From Apis mellifera (taxonomy: Eukaryota > Arthropoda > Insecta > Hymenoptera > Apidae): 64,000 bases of DNA. Under the pieces are notes generated by a model that saw nothing but the letters and a program-made list of their open reading frames with translations, was not told the DNA's origin and searched no databases. Position 1 is the stretch's first letter. Every line of letters begins with the position of its first letter. Below, in pieces: positions 45,050 to 57,259 of this stretch. The translations under genes were made by a program, and so were the position numbers. The stretch is from contig NC_037652.1 of assembly GCF_003254395.2 (NCBI RefSeq), positions 7,050,001-7,114,000 of the forward strand, in the 5' to 3' direction.

Positions 45050-46205
45050 CGCAGCCGGATTTAAAACGATAGAAGCGCGTCCATCCTGCGCGGATCGGCG
45101 AGTAAACACACGATACGACGATTAGGCGGACGACTTCCGCGATGTCGAAGGTCGCTCGAGATGGAGGAGTAGCGGTGGTGGTAATGGTAAGAGCGCTAGT
45201 GGTAGTAATAGTAGGTGGCAGCTGGAACGGATAAGTAGGTTTCTGGGTAGAGAGAGAGAGAGAGTCTCTTTCGATCGAGGAACCCGATCTCGATCTTCGA
45301 TCCGAAAACTTGGTCGAAGGAAAGAAAAATACCTCGATTCGCGCTATTTGGAATTTTTCCGCTTCTTTTTTTAGATAAATAGTTCTTTTGGGGAAATGGT
45401 TATGGTTAATCGAGAGATTACTTGTGCAAGGAAAGTGTACGCATGCCATGGGATATATATGTATATATAATCTCTGATCTCTCGTTTTTTCTTTCTTTCT
45501 TTTTTTTCGCGCCGAGCTATTAATAGATTCGATTAATAATCTCGGAGTCGTAGCCTTGATTAACTTGGCGCGCGTAGGTCATGCCTATCTATCCACTCTA
45601 CCTACCTGCTACTTTTCACGCTTCTAATCGCCGCTTCGATTCAACGGAATTCATAATTGATACGTTTGCGCTCGTTTTTGCTGCGTTCGCTTCGGCGATG
45701 TTGTTGTACCATTTTTGCGAATTTAAGAGAGGCAGAGAATATTGTAGGCGCGTAATACGGACGATAAACGAATATACGCGTTTCGACGCGAGGCGATCGT
45801 GGTGGAATGGCACGACCTTAAAGGCGCGTTCGCGGAGCCACTCCCGCCGACACTCTTGTACCCGGTGTCGCGTGGAAAATAAATATTAAAGAAAGAAAGA
45901 AGAGAAAAAAAAGGAGAGAGAAAAGAAAAAAAGGAAAAGAAAATGCGAAACGGATTAAACTCATGGCTATCGGGAGCGAAGCAAAATGGTGATAATAGTA
46001 GTTGAATTCCTTCGGTTCGGTAAACGGTCGGCCATCGCGAATCCACTACGAATTCGGATTTTTCCCAGCGCCACGCAATCGATATACCTGGATATGATCA
46101 TTTTCTCGAGCGAGGAGGAGAAATACGTGTGCGCGCGCGCGCGCGCTTGTATCAATGGATGTGTAGCAATGGGATTAATTAAAATGGGTTTTTGCTGCGA
46201 AAATG

Positions 46206-46520
46206 AACGGAGACGCGTCATTCACGGCGCTTCGTGACGCGTGGCCTTCGAATAGCTCGGCTAGGATGACGTCAGGCCCTTCTAAACAGGAGGGGCCCGG
46301 GCGGCTAAACATGGCCGTGGATTTAGGCGACCAATCGCCGACGCTCGAGCCGGCTCGAGTCCCCCTTTCTAAACCGAGTGCCGAGCCCCGGGATGGGCAT
46401 CCCGACGACGGTGCACGAAATTCGGCGGAATCATGGCCGACTCGGAAGCATGGCCACGCACCGTTTCCCCAAACGGATGATCCCCGTCTCCGATCCGATC
46501 GGATATTTCACGCGCGCGTC
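46206..46520. promoter_or_regulatory. GC-rich block with perfect CRE
   Basis: TGACGTCA, the full palindromic CREB/ATF site, is at 46267-46274 within a GC-rich stretch that also has repeated ATGGCC words at about 46311, 46433 and 46449. No simple repeats. CpG-island-like; could be a promoter or enhancer. No TATA/initiator pair is seen. Confidence 0.25.
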
Positions 46521-46914
46521 CAACTACGTTTCGCCAACGTAGTTTCGAGCTTACTTCCTTCCCCATTAAACATGCGTGCCTCGTACCCAAGCTTCCTCGG
46601 CGAATAGCAAAAAGTCCCGGGACCGGATCGCCCCCCTCCCGCCCCCCAACGTAATCCGCCGTCCACGCTTGAAATTTCGCGCGGCGAAACGCGCGGATCG
46701 ATCGATGCATTCATTAGACCAATTATCGTCCGTTCCGACGCGCTCGTCGATCGCAAATATTTACACGACCGAGCACGCCGCATTAATATTTATCGCATGC
46801 AAACTACTCCAACGACCTCGGTGTATCAGCGTCGTTTTCGCAACGATTGGTCCAATTTTCCGCGGTATCCGATCGTCTTTGCCCTCTTCCTCCCGTTCAC
46901 CTTTCTTTCTTCCC

Positions 46915-46940
46915 TCTCTCTCTCTCTCTCTCTCTCTCTT
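46915..46940. repeat. (CT)n microsatellite
   Basis: About 12 CT units within a longer T/C-rich stretch. Confidence 0.9.
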
Positions 46941-47594
46941 CCTTTTCTTTTCTTCGCCTTCCCCCTCCCTCTCTCGAGAGCGAGAACGGAGAAAACGTAA
47001 CTCGAGGTCGAGGCGAGATAACGAACGTTTCTCGAACGTGTTATTTTTTTCGGGGGAAGAAAGAAGAGGACCCGGGAGTGGTCGGGAGAGGCATCGAGCC
47101 GCAAAGTTAAGAGCGGGTTGAATATGCATGTACGTTGCACGGCCGTACCGTACGTGGCGTAGCGGTCTCTTTCAGGCGCCTCGAACGCAAGAGGTGAACA
47201 CCGAGCTAGTCCCAGCGTGTGGTAATCGTCGTTTGCAAGATGTTTACGTAATTTCACCTTTTTTCGCATGCATCTCCGTTGATCGGCCACCCGCCTCCCC
47301 TCCCTTCGCGGTGTCGAGTTCCCCTCCTCGCGCTCCCAACCTCTTTACCGATGCACGCGAGGAGCGGTTTATAATGCCGCCATTAATGGACGGTCGTCGT
47401 CGTCGTCGTCGTCGCCGCCGTCGTGAGAACGCGGCACGGACCCGACCAACGTTGTTAGACCCCTTCGATCCTCGCCTTCCATTCCAAACGAATCGAAATT
47501 TCGTGCGCCGGATCCTTTTCTTTCTTCTTTTCTCTCTCTCTCTTTTGCAAACTTCTTTTCTTCTTTCCTCGGCTCGCTGAGAAACGTGCTGTAT

Positions 47595-48284
47595 TCATAC
47601 GTACATACGCATACATTCAGGGTCACGACGAAACGTGAAACGATTCGCTCGCGCTTCTCTCGATCGAAGCGGAATGAAAGTAATCGATCCAAAGATATTT
47701 CCCGAATTCGGGATTTCTTCGTTCCTTATACGTTTACATACGAGAAATAATTCGTAGAAAAATACGATTTCGAACCTTTCCTCGTACGTTGGTGCGTGTC
47801 TCCATCGCATCCTTCTCGCGACGAAGCGAGCGAACAGTCGTACGCGAACTCCTACTTTTTGTCGGCCGTCGACCGAGTCGTCGCCGTTCTCAATGATTCG
47901 AAACCCGTTTCCACGCACGCACTTACGCGTAAGTAAGTGCAACGCGTGCATCCTCCCTCTCCCTCTCTCTCTGTCGGATCGCGTTCCTCGGAGAGCAAGA
48001 ACGCAAGCCGCCGGTCCGGACCGGAAATTTCGGTGTCGCTTGTACACAGCCGGGGAGAAAATTTTCATCGAGGAGCCGCCCGCGGCCGGTTCTTCTTCCT
48101 CCTCCTCTTCTTCGTCGATTCGAGGCATTCCCGTGGCTCCTTGGCTGCCGATCAGGCTGCCAATGATAGGCCGCGACGTCCCGCTTCCTGGACAGGAAAA
48201 CAGGCTGTGCCGTTCCACCTTGGAGCCGAGGAGATTTATAATAATTATCTGAAAAGGACGAAACGAACGCTCTCCCCGTAACAA
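47595..48284 (-). other. Open frame, 229 codons, partly protein-like
   Basis: Minus-strand frame from ATG 48284 to TGA at 47597-47595. The first third reads GSGTSRPIIGSLIGSQGATG, then an acidic run of eight Glu and EPAAGGSSMKIFSPAVYKRH. The remainder is more Arg-rich and background-like. A possible acceptor (TTTTCCTGTCCAG) lies just before GSGTS at about 48200, and a GTAAGTGC donor at about 47940-47935. A plus-strand frame with a Ser9 run overlaps. No domain is recognised. The protein-like part is roughly 48040-48200. Confidence 0.18.
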
Positions 48285-48289
48285 ATTAC

Positions 48290-49400
48290 AGGGGATGGGG
48301 ATCCGAGCCGTCGATCCGACGGTAGGTCAGTACCTTCCTGCTCCTCCCCCCGCTCCTCCAACCCGCTCCCGTTTCCAACCGATCAAACTGGTTTCGTTCC
48401 TCGTTTTCCCGATGTCGCACCGGATTCGATACGTTTCTCTCCTTCCTTCCTTCCTTCCTTCGACAAACGCGAGCCGACAACGGCCACGGCTCGTTCGATC
48501 GCTCCCTTTTCACCTCTTTTCCAATTAACGCCCGATAATTTTGCCCGCGCTCGAGGTCAAAGTCGAGAGCGCGCAACGTGCGCAGCCGGCAGGTGTGCGA
48601 AACCGTTGTCCCGATCCCCCCTCCAACGCCCGAGAGAGGAGGAGAGGTGGAGAGAGGAGGATCGGCCGGGTATTTTCGAACCGAAGTTGATTCGAGTTAA
48701 TGAAAAATAATTTAGATTCCGTCCAAGGATAAAGGAAGGGTGGTTGGCTCGTTATTAACCCAAGGAGCAAGGATAGGCACCTCGAAATCCGAGGAAGATC
48801 GAGTTCGTTAATTGCGCGGTGTTGGCGAATTTTTCCAACGGACGATGGACGGATGGAGCCGGCGTTAATTAACGCGTCTCAACGGGGATGGAAGAGGACG
48901 GAGGAGGTCCCGTCCCGTTCCCTAAAAACCGGCGTCGAACGGTTAATTGGCGCGCGCGTGCCCTCTCCCCACCCGATTAATTAGCCAAAAGATAAACCTA
49001 GTCGATTCAATTTTCGCGGCCACGCTTCCCTCCACACAGGTGCGCTCGACTTTATCCGATTATCCGTGACCGCGCTCTCTCTCCTCGCTCTCCCTTCTCT
49101 CCCTTTTATTCTTCCTTCGCCCCGAGTATCGCTATATACTTGTACGTACGCTCGTTCCACGAGGGGGCAGTTGGTGCCCGAGGACGTAATAAATTCCACT
49201 CTCCTCTCCTCTCTTCCCTCCTCTTCTCTTCCTTCTTCGGCCTCATCGGGATCACTCGGCCAATCTTCTCGTCTCTCGGTCACTCGTGGGCTGCGTCGCA
49301 TCTGGACGTAAAAACGGAGCAGGAGGAAGTATGAAAAAGGGAGGGACAGGAGAGAGGGAGAGAGAGAGAGAGGTAGCGTAATTGAAACGTCCTGTACGCG
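48290..49400. other. Non-coding stretch
   Basis: CpG-rich unique sequence with TTAATTAAC-type words at about 48863 and a short (GA)n at about 49351-49372. Nothing gene-like stands out. Confidence 0.45.
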
Positions 49401-49402
49401 AC

Positions 49403-49439
49403 TATAACGCAGAAGGAACGCTGTTGCAGTTCATCAGTC
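49403..49439 (+). promoter_or_regulatory. TATAAC plus TCAGTC initiator
   Basis: TATAAC starts at 49403 and TCAGTC spans 49434-49439 (A at 49436), placing the TATA-like box at -33. An (AT)n microsatellite follows from 49451. Weak TATA, good initiator. Confidence 0.22.
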
Positions 49440-49450
49440 ATTCTGAGAAA

Positions 49451-49451
49451 C

Positions 49452-49484
<33 letters not shown>
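49451..49484. repeat. (AT)n microsatellite
   Basis: AT run with one ACAT interruption. Confidence 0.95.
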
Positions 49485-50147
49485 CGCGGCAGTCATCGCG
49501 AGTTGCATTTGCAACCCCACAGAGCGCGAAATGACGTGGGTGGTGGGTAGGGTGATGGCAGGGTGAAGCAGGGGGCGGGAGCGGAGCGCAGCCGGGGGTG
49601 TGCGTGCGTGCACCCCGCTCGCCTCGCTTCAGCCGCCAACGGAGAGGGCGAGGGAGTGCATATATACACACGCGCACACACGCGCGTATACGTAGCGTAT
49701 ACCGTGGGGTAGGTCGTGATTGCTCGGCGATACAAAGGATGGACAGAACACCCCTGGGCACCCTTCCCCTATTTACGTCCGTGAAACTTCTCCGCTGGCA
49801 CGAACGCGGCTCGCTCGCTCGCCCCTCGAAACCACCCCCTCCTCCCCCTCCTGCCTAAGACAAAGAGCAAAGGAGACAGGGGGGGAGGGGACAGGAGGAA
49901 CCCACCAGGGGTAAATTGAACTAGCCGCCGAAGACGCACCGCTCGCTCTGGGCGCACGCTCCTCCTCCTCCTCCTCTTCCCTCTTTTCCATCCCCCTCCG
50001 TACCCCTTTGTCTCCGCGCCACGGAATTCGTCTTTGCCGATTTAATAACGCCGCCGCCGCTCTTCTCCTCTCACCACTACTGTTGCTACTACTACTACTA
50101 CTACTAGTACCGCTACTCGCCTTCTTTCCTTCGTTTCTCGCGCTAAT

Positions 50148-50168
50148 CCCCCTCGCCGAGCGAGGGGG
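50148..50168. other. Perfect 9-bp hairpin
   Basis: CCCCCTCGC pairs with GCGAGGGGG across a 3-nt loop (CGA). A (CTA)n run lies just upstream at about 50087-50107. Confidence 0.6.
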
Positions 50169-50199
50169 AGGGAGGGTTTGTCGTTTGGATAGGCGAAAT

Positions 50200-52200
50200 T
50201 GTCTCGAAAACGTTGGAGAGAGGGAGAGAGAGCGGGAAATTCGTCGGGCCGCATTGTTTTCGAAGTTTCGATTACGAAGGCGCGTGGGTTGCACATTCGG
50301 TGTGCCGACGTTGCGGCAACTGGATATCTCCGGGCTGCTTCTTGCGAATCGAGGTCTCGAGGAGGTGATCTCGAACGAGAGAGATTCGATTTTTACGTTA
50401 CAGTTTTGGGATTTTGTTGTATAGAGAGAGAAAATAACGTTTATACGTATCGCATTCCAACGAAACACGCACGCTACGCGAAACTCACAATTAACGTTGG
50501 AGCGTGAACGCGGGGGCCGGTTAAAGGGGGCTGTTAAAACGTTGCTGGGGTAATTAACGCGTTACGTCGTCCCTCCGAGAGACCCTTCGACCTCGGAGGA
50601 GGAGATAGATAGATGGGAAAGATTTTCGCATAGGCGAATCCCCGCGGTTGGGAAGAAGAAAGAAAGAAAGGGAGAATCGAACAACCGAAACCGGAAGGAG
50701 AGAGGAAATAATGGTAATAAAAACGGGGCGCAATGAGAAAGTCTTGAACCGAAGCCGGCTTACTCGGCCTCCGAGTTAAACAGTTGAAACGTATGCGTGT
50801 GCCGCTTTTCCACCATATACTCCCCTTCCCTTCGATTATTCTCCTCCTTACGGGAAGATTTCTCACTTTTATTCCTCGAAGATTCCGTTATTAAACTTTT
50901 CCTCCTCCCTCTTCTTCTTTCTTTCTTCCTCCGTAAGAAGAGAAAAAAAGGAATTACATCGCGATCGAAGACGATTCGTGGAGACGAAAAGATGGATCGA
51001 GGGAGGAGAGAGAAAAGAAGAGAGGAAAGAAAGGAGGAGGAAGAAACGGCGTCTCTTCCCTTTCGTTCGCGCCTGCCTCCGTCTCCGTCTCGTCTATCGA
51101 TCCTCCGCGATAATCCTTCGCGGTGGTTATTTTCAATCCTCTTTTCTTCCTCCAGAGACGTATGCGTGTGCGCGCGATCCAACGTTTCGATTTCCGCGAA
51201 AGGACCGTCCTCTCTCTCCTTTGTCGCGTTAACGAACGTCCGCGATAAATTCACCGAGGACTCGTCGCCGCGCGCGATGCGTGTCGCGACGATAAAACGC
51301 TGATGAGTTCTTAAGAATGCTCGCCGTACAATGAGTCCCGCGTACGAATTACCCGCCGTCTCTTCCTCTTCTTCTCCCTGTCTCCTCCCTTGTCCGAGCT
51401 AGCTAGCCGATCTCCCTAACAGAATTTCAATTCGTTTCGAGCTCGATCGAGGCGAGGGGAGAGGAGAGAGGCACGCGAAATAAATATAATCGACGCTCCG
51501 CGAAATCCTCCGCGCCACGGACGCACACACCGCTCTCCTCGAGAGGAGAGATAGGTATTTTTTTCTTTCTTTTTTTTTTTCCTCGACGAATCGGTGGATC
51601 GAATAGGAGAGAGAGAGAGAGAGAGAGAGGAAGGGGAAAAAAAAAAGAAAGTTAATTTGTTGAAAACAAGCTTTATCTGGCAACGGTGGATGACGCGGGA
51701 TGGGCCGCTTCGATAAGCCTTATCGAAAATATAATTGCGTTATCTGAAAATATCCATTGCGCTTCTCGCGAAAAATCATCATTGTGTTCGGCCCTCGGAT
51801 TCCGAATCCGTCCGTTATACGAATAATAATAATAATCGGGTTATAAACGAAACGTCCGCAAAGGGAAGAGGAGAGAGAAACGAACGAGTTATCGAGAGAA
51901 TTTGGAAAAAAAGAAAGAAATATACATATATATGTGTGTGTATATGTATACACATGTATATACGTACGAAGCGCTCTCGAAACCGAAACCTTGAACGAGT
52001 TTGTTTGCGAGGGCCGCGTTATCGGTGTGCAGCCGACACACGCCGATTATTTTTTCGCGGAAGACGACGATGCCGTGGATCGAGGCACGCGGACACGACC
52101 GTCGTCGTGAAAAATCGGCACGGTCGTTCAGAGCTTTTCGTAAGAGCGCGATAAAACCGCGATATCGTTGTTTTCGAGCGATAGGTCGCGCGTTGCTCGG
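50200..52200. other. Non-coding stretch
   Basis: (GA)n at 51606-51629, (TG/TA) repeat at about 51921-51962, purine-rich part near 50990-51045. No promoter or exon is convincing. AAAATGGC at 52205-52212 is a reverse GCCATTTT. Confidence 0.45.
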
Positions 52201-52216
52201 GCGAAAAATGGCCAGC

Positions 52217-52218
<2 letters not shown>

Positions 52219-52260
<42 letters not shown>
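52219..52260. repeat. (AT)n microsatellite
   Basis: About 17 AT units preceded by GTGTG. Confidence 0.95.
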
Positions 52261-52261
<1 letters not shown>

Positions 52262-52269
52262 GAATCCGT

Positions 52270-54120
52270 GCGTCCTTCGTGGCTTCGCGGTGTATCGATT
52301 CGAGCTCGTGTAATAGAGAAAAAAAAAAAAAGAAAAGAAAAAACGGGCCCACCGTGGCGTGGAAATAATAGCTTTTCCGTGTGTTGTTAACTCGTTCTTG
52401 ATTTTTTCCCTTCCCTCCTCCTACATTTTTCCCCTCTTTCTCTTCTTCCTCCTCCTCCTCCTCCTCCTCTTCTTATTATTAATTAAAATAACGCCTATTA
52501 TCGAATTAGACGATCTATTCTCACACCGTCATTTTAAAACAACGGTCGAATCTTTATTCTCCATCGCGGGTTTCCCTTTTTTTCGACACGCGCGTTCTGG
52601 GCCTACTACTACGTTCTATCCCCTCCTCCACCACACGAAAATCAATCGTTGCATCGTTATATATATAGGGGCGACGAAAATAGAAGAAAATGCTAATTCA
52701 TTGTTATTTGTAACGACCTATTAACTCCTCGTATCGTGAGAAAGGAAATATTTCTTCGACCAGCTAGGAAAAAGTGTCGATAACGAGAAAAAATACGAGA
52801 TCGTTCAATTATCGCCAACTTATCTCTATCTTTAATTAGCGTATGCATTATCTGCATGTTTCGGCTGCAAGTGGATCTCCTCCTCCTGCTTCTCCTCCTC
52901 TTCCTGCTCGTGTTCCTCGAGAGAGAAAGAGAGACGTTGATAAAGTTCGTAAGGTCGATCCACTTTTTCCGCCAACTTCGATCCACGAAACAAACCGAGA
53001 CTTCTCGGACAACTCGTGCGAGGTCAAACTTTTCCGGTCCGGCTAGATTCTTTTTTTACATCGATATCTTCCTTGAGAGCCAATTCTTATCGATTCTCGA
53101 AATTTCTTTCCTTAATTCGTTTCAATTCTCGAGAAAGAGATTTTCTTTTCATCTCTCGACGAGGGATGAAATTCGAAATTTTTCTCCAGACGAGAGAAAG
53201 AGAGAGAGAATTGCTCTCCCCATCGACGCAACCAACAGCTCCCTCGCTTGAGACGCTCGGGGCGCGCGAAATGCCCGATGGCGTTTCCATTTCGCGCGAC
53301 GAGAAATAAAAATTGCGCGGGCTCGCGTCTCTCTGTCACCGCGCGCTTCCTCCCCTTCTTCCCTGTCCCAGCGAATACTGTACGCTAGTTCTCCGGTGAA
53401 AATCGGACCCCTGTTCCTCCATCTCGCGCAGATCCACCGCGGATCCTCGAGAGAGAGAGAGAGAGAGAGAGAATAAATCGGACGTCGCGTGCAGGACGAG
53501 CGATATCTTGGCGATAGACCAGTTTTCCTCGCTATCTCCTCGAGGCGTACGTAACGCCGTCGATTTGTTTCGAGTCGGGCAAGAACACGGAGATCCAACG
53601 ATAACCGATACCGCGGCAACGAGTGCATCGAACGATCCACTCGCGCCGCCTTCTCGCGACGACATGTTTGGGACACGTGTCGGACAACGGCGACGTGGAA
53701 CGCTTTCGACCGACGGCGATAATTCATACGGACGATGTATTCCTTCTTCTACTTTTCTTCCTCCTCGCGTCGATTTCTCGTAATTTCGACCCCAAGGAAT
53801 TCGACATCTTCCACCAGGTTTTCGTTGACGAATCCATAGTTTTATAGCGAGAACAGTCGAGAATTGGAGAGGACACCGTGGAGGAGGCCGGTGACCCGTG
53901 CGAATTATCACCCGTGCATTATCTCCAAGAGAAGAAAAAAAGAGGGAAAGAAAGAAGAAAGAGAGAAAAAAATAAACGAATTAAAAATAACCTCTATCTA
54001 TCGATCGCACCATTTATAAATCTTCGTTTCGATATCTCCGCTTGTATATATATATCTCTGTCGCAACTCCTCGTCGATAAAACGACCGAGCTTCGTCCCT
54101 TCGTCCACCATGTTCCTCGA
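52270..54120. other. Non-coding stretch
   Basis: (CTC)n at about 52449-52469 and 52876-52912, (GA)n at 53451-53472. Acceptor-like TTTTTCTCCAG at about 53180-53190 leads to no protein-like frame. Nothing recognised. Confidence 0.45.
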
Positions 54121-54132
54121 TTCGAAAATATC

Positions 54133-54158
54133 GGAGGAGGAGGAGGAGGAGGAGGCGG
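54133..54158. repeat. (GGA)n repeat
   Basis: Eight GGA units then GGCGG. Confidence 0.95.
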
Positions 54159-54347
54159 TTTCGTAATCGGTATTGTTCGGTGGTGGAAAGGAACCGAGGA
54201 CACGCGAGATTCCCACGGCGCGGGGACGGGCGAGGACGAGGGAACGGGAGCCGCCTCGGAAAGCCGCCGCGTGGATCGTCGTCGCCTCGAAAACCAGTCG
54301 AATCCGTTCGATTGTTCCGAGACGCGGACTGCAGCTGGGTGTGTACG

Positions 54348-54374
54348 CGCGGCGGCGGCGGCGGCGGCGGCGGC
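54348..54374. repeat. (CGG)9 repeat
   Basis: Nine CGG units; poly-Ala, poly-Arg or poly-Gly in overlapping frames. Confidence 0.95.
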
Positions 54375-54399
54375 ACATGGGGCGACAGATGGCACGCAC

Positions 54400-57190
54400 G
54401 CACCAAAGATGCGTGTCACGCTACCGAAAAACTCCATCAACGTATCCGTTCCGTGTGGACGACGCGGCCAACACGAGCGACGGCCGACGACTAAACTTCC
54501 GCACTGTTCGCACGGGATGTTGACGTCGTCGCCGCCGTCGTCGTCGATGCTAATTTCGACCTATGCCTCCTCCGATTCTCCGTCCCACGCTCGAAATATC
54601 CACCATTTCGACAATTTCCCAATCAAACATGTTCCCTCATCGGTTTACTTTCTGGAGATTGGAAGCTTTGTATAATTCGAAGGTTTCGTTCTTTTTCTTC
54701 GTTTTCGAGTAATCGACGTTTCGATTTCGTTCTATCATTTATGGAACGGTTAAGGCGGGCGTTACGAAAGTTTTCAGTTTCGTTTGCACGGAGAATAAAA
54801 CGTCGGGCAGGGTTGCAGGCAAAGTCGAAACGTGGGCTCGAGCCGCGCGTGGGCCACCGATCGACCACCGACATTCCTCCATCCGCCGATAAAAATCCCT
54901 CTCGAAGGCTAAATCTGTTTCCGAGAGCGTGGTGTCGAAAGAGAGGCGTGTGGAAATCTCCGGTCGAGCGAGCGCACACGAAAAACCGAAGAGTGTCCGT
55001 CTGTTTTCCCCTCCCTCCCTCTCTTCCTTGCTTCCTTCCTCCCGTTTCGAGAGATCGAACGATACGAAATCACCGCGACGAGTAACGGGACACGCGAGCT
55101 CGTCACTTGCGAACGAGGCGATAAAAAGAAACGAGAAAGAGAAGAGAAGCGAAGAAGAAGAAGAAGAAGAGGAGAGGAGAGAGTGCGCTAGAGAGATTCG
55201 TAATCGGCGCTTTTAAAACGTGGATAATGTAATCGACACTGAAAGAGTCGGCTCGGCCGTAACTTGTGACAGCCGGTGAATGGAAACGTGAATGGAAACG
55301 GCGCGGTCGGTGGCGTGCGATCGGCACGAAAGTAAGAGGCGTTCATTCGCGATCAGCGGCCGAACCAAAAGTCAAAGGATCGTTCCTCGGCCTGAACCGG
55401 GGGAGAGGGAGGAGGGGAGGGGGAGATCTTTCAAGGTAGGCTTGAGAATGGCCGAGGAAATCGCCTCGATATCGAGCCCGTTCCTTTCTTGCCGGACGTT
55501 AAATTAACGGTTTCCATTAAAATTACCATCGAGCGTGTGTATATACACGTACATGTGCGTATACACGCGCGGCAGGCCTCTCGATTAGAATGGTAAATCA
55601 GGGCGCGCGAATAAAACGCTACTTAATTGGCTCTCGGCGAGAAAAATTCTCACCCGTCCTCCTCCGACAACGGCAACCTGGAAACCGGACGATTCGTCTT
55701 TCGAAAATTCCTTCTCTTCTCCAAGTCGATAAATCGATGATCGATGAAAGAAGAAGAAGCTCGAAAGATATTTGTGCCGAGGCCTTTCCCGAGGAACGAC
55801 GCTCGTCCGAAAATGCAAGCAAAGGCTAGGCTTGGGAGGAGTGGAAGGGGAAAATGAATGGAGGCGAGGTGGAGGGGGAAGGGCGGGGAAGGAACGGTGC
55901 TGTTGGATATTTCTTTGGTCGCGTCTAACGCTCAGCTGCAAACTCCCACGATCGGTTCATGGTCTCGGCGCGCGATGGAGATCGGCTCGAGCGTTCGATC
56001 AGCGTTTCCCAATCTTCCCGTTTATTTAACACCAACCATCCAAGGGAAAAAAAAGCGAATAACTAAACGAATAGGACGATACGCGATCGTCCCAATATCG
56101 TCTTTATGTAATAAACGCTCGGCTACCTTTCCCTTCCTTGTCGATTCCCAAGCTCTCGAATCGAGATTCGAAGCCTCCCAACGATTCTCCACTCTCTCTA
56201 TTCTCCTCGATTCTCCGCGAGAGAAAAATGGAAATTCTCCTATTTTTTCCAATCGTTTTTTCTTCTCGTTAACTCGCCACTCGTGACTCCTCGACTCATC
56301 GGTCCCCTCCTCTCCCCAGATTCCTCGCTCGAGGAGGAAACCTTCGAGCGAGGCGCGCGCTATTCTTCTTCTCTTTCACCGAATCGGCGGAGAGATACAT
56401 TCGAGAGACTTAGCTCGAGGCGGCGAGGAGGAAAATTGGAAAGGTTGGGAGACACTGGCCTGGGTCCGGCTACCTACGTGTAGCATTTTGCATCGCGCGT
56501 ATATTTGCGCGCACACGCGTATCCGAGGCGCATAGAGATCGGCACACACGGGATCGAACGGGTGTAAAGGCGCCCTTACGATCCCACGGCGACTCGCAGC
56601 GCGGCGTGCTTCTGTGGCCTTGCCGCGTGAAAGGCACACGGAAACTGGCGCGTCCATCTTGTTACGTAAAGCCCAAGTTTTCACTCGGGATCGGCCGCCG
56701 CTGCCGCCGCTATCCGCTGTTAACCGCGGGAGGACGATCCGCGGGCGGGGGCGGGGGAGGGCGGGGGACGCGTCTTGGAAACGCGTCGACCGACGCTTTT
56801 GAATCAGCGAGCAACGCGACGAGGCGTGGTGGCATCCACGTGGTGGAGAGCCACCACCGTCCCTCGCTCTAATTAACTCGCGGCACGGCCCCCTTTCGCG
56901 GCTTTGTCGCCCCTCGGCCCGATCTCTCTCTCTCTCGTGTGTGTGTGTGTGTGTACGGCCGTGCGTCCGCGCTGCGACCGCGTTCCGCGAATTAAAAGAA
57001 AAAGAAAGAAAAAAAAAAGAAAGAAAGGAAGAAAAAAAAAGAACGCTAACAGTCGGTGCGCAATAAGGTCTCGAGGAGGCGGTTCTAATTGCGGTGGACT
57101 CGAGTCCTCGACACGCGGTCAAATTTCGTCTCTTAACCCGGATACGCGCGCGAGAACTGTTTCCCAATTGTTGTGCTCTCGCTCGCGTTT
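54400..57190. other. CpG-rich non-coding stretch
   Basis: A donor-like AAG/GTAGGC at about 55436 and an acceptor-like CTCTCCCCAG ending at 56319 on the plus strand are about 880 bp apart. A frame behind the acceptor (SSLEEETFERGARY...) runs to TAG at 56481-56483. The pair could be an intron but nothing else supports it. (GAA)n at 55153-55172, (GT)n at about 56936-56953, A-rich run at 56998-57041. Confidence 0.4.
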
Positions 57191-57195
57191 CAACG

Positions 57196-57226
57196 AATAA
57201 TTAATCGGAGAAATAATTAATCGGAG
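57196..57226. repeat. Two 15-bp direct repeats
   Basis: AATAATTAATCGGAG occurs at 57196-57210 and again at 57212-57226, just before the long tandem repeat. Confidence 0.9.
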
Positions 57227-57259
57227 CGTCCAATAGAGATGGTTGAACATTCGTTTCCG

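Noticed and set aside
46521..46543. 8-bp inverted repeat AACTACGT/ACGTAGTT
   Set aside because: The short stem with a 7-nt loop is expected by chance in a window of this size.
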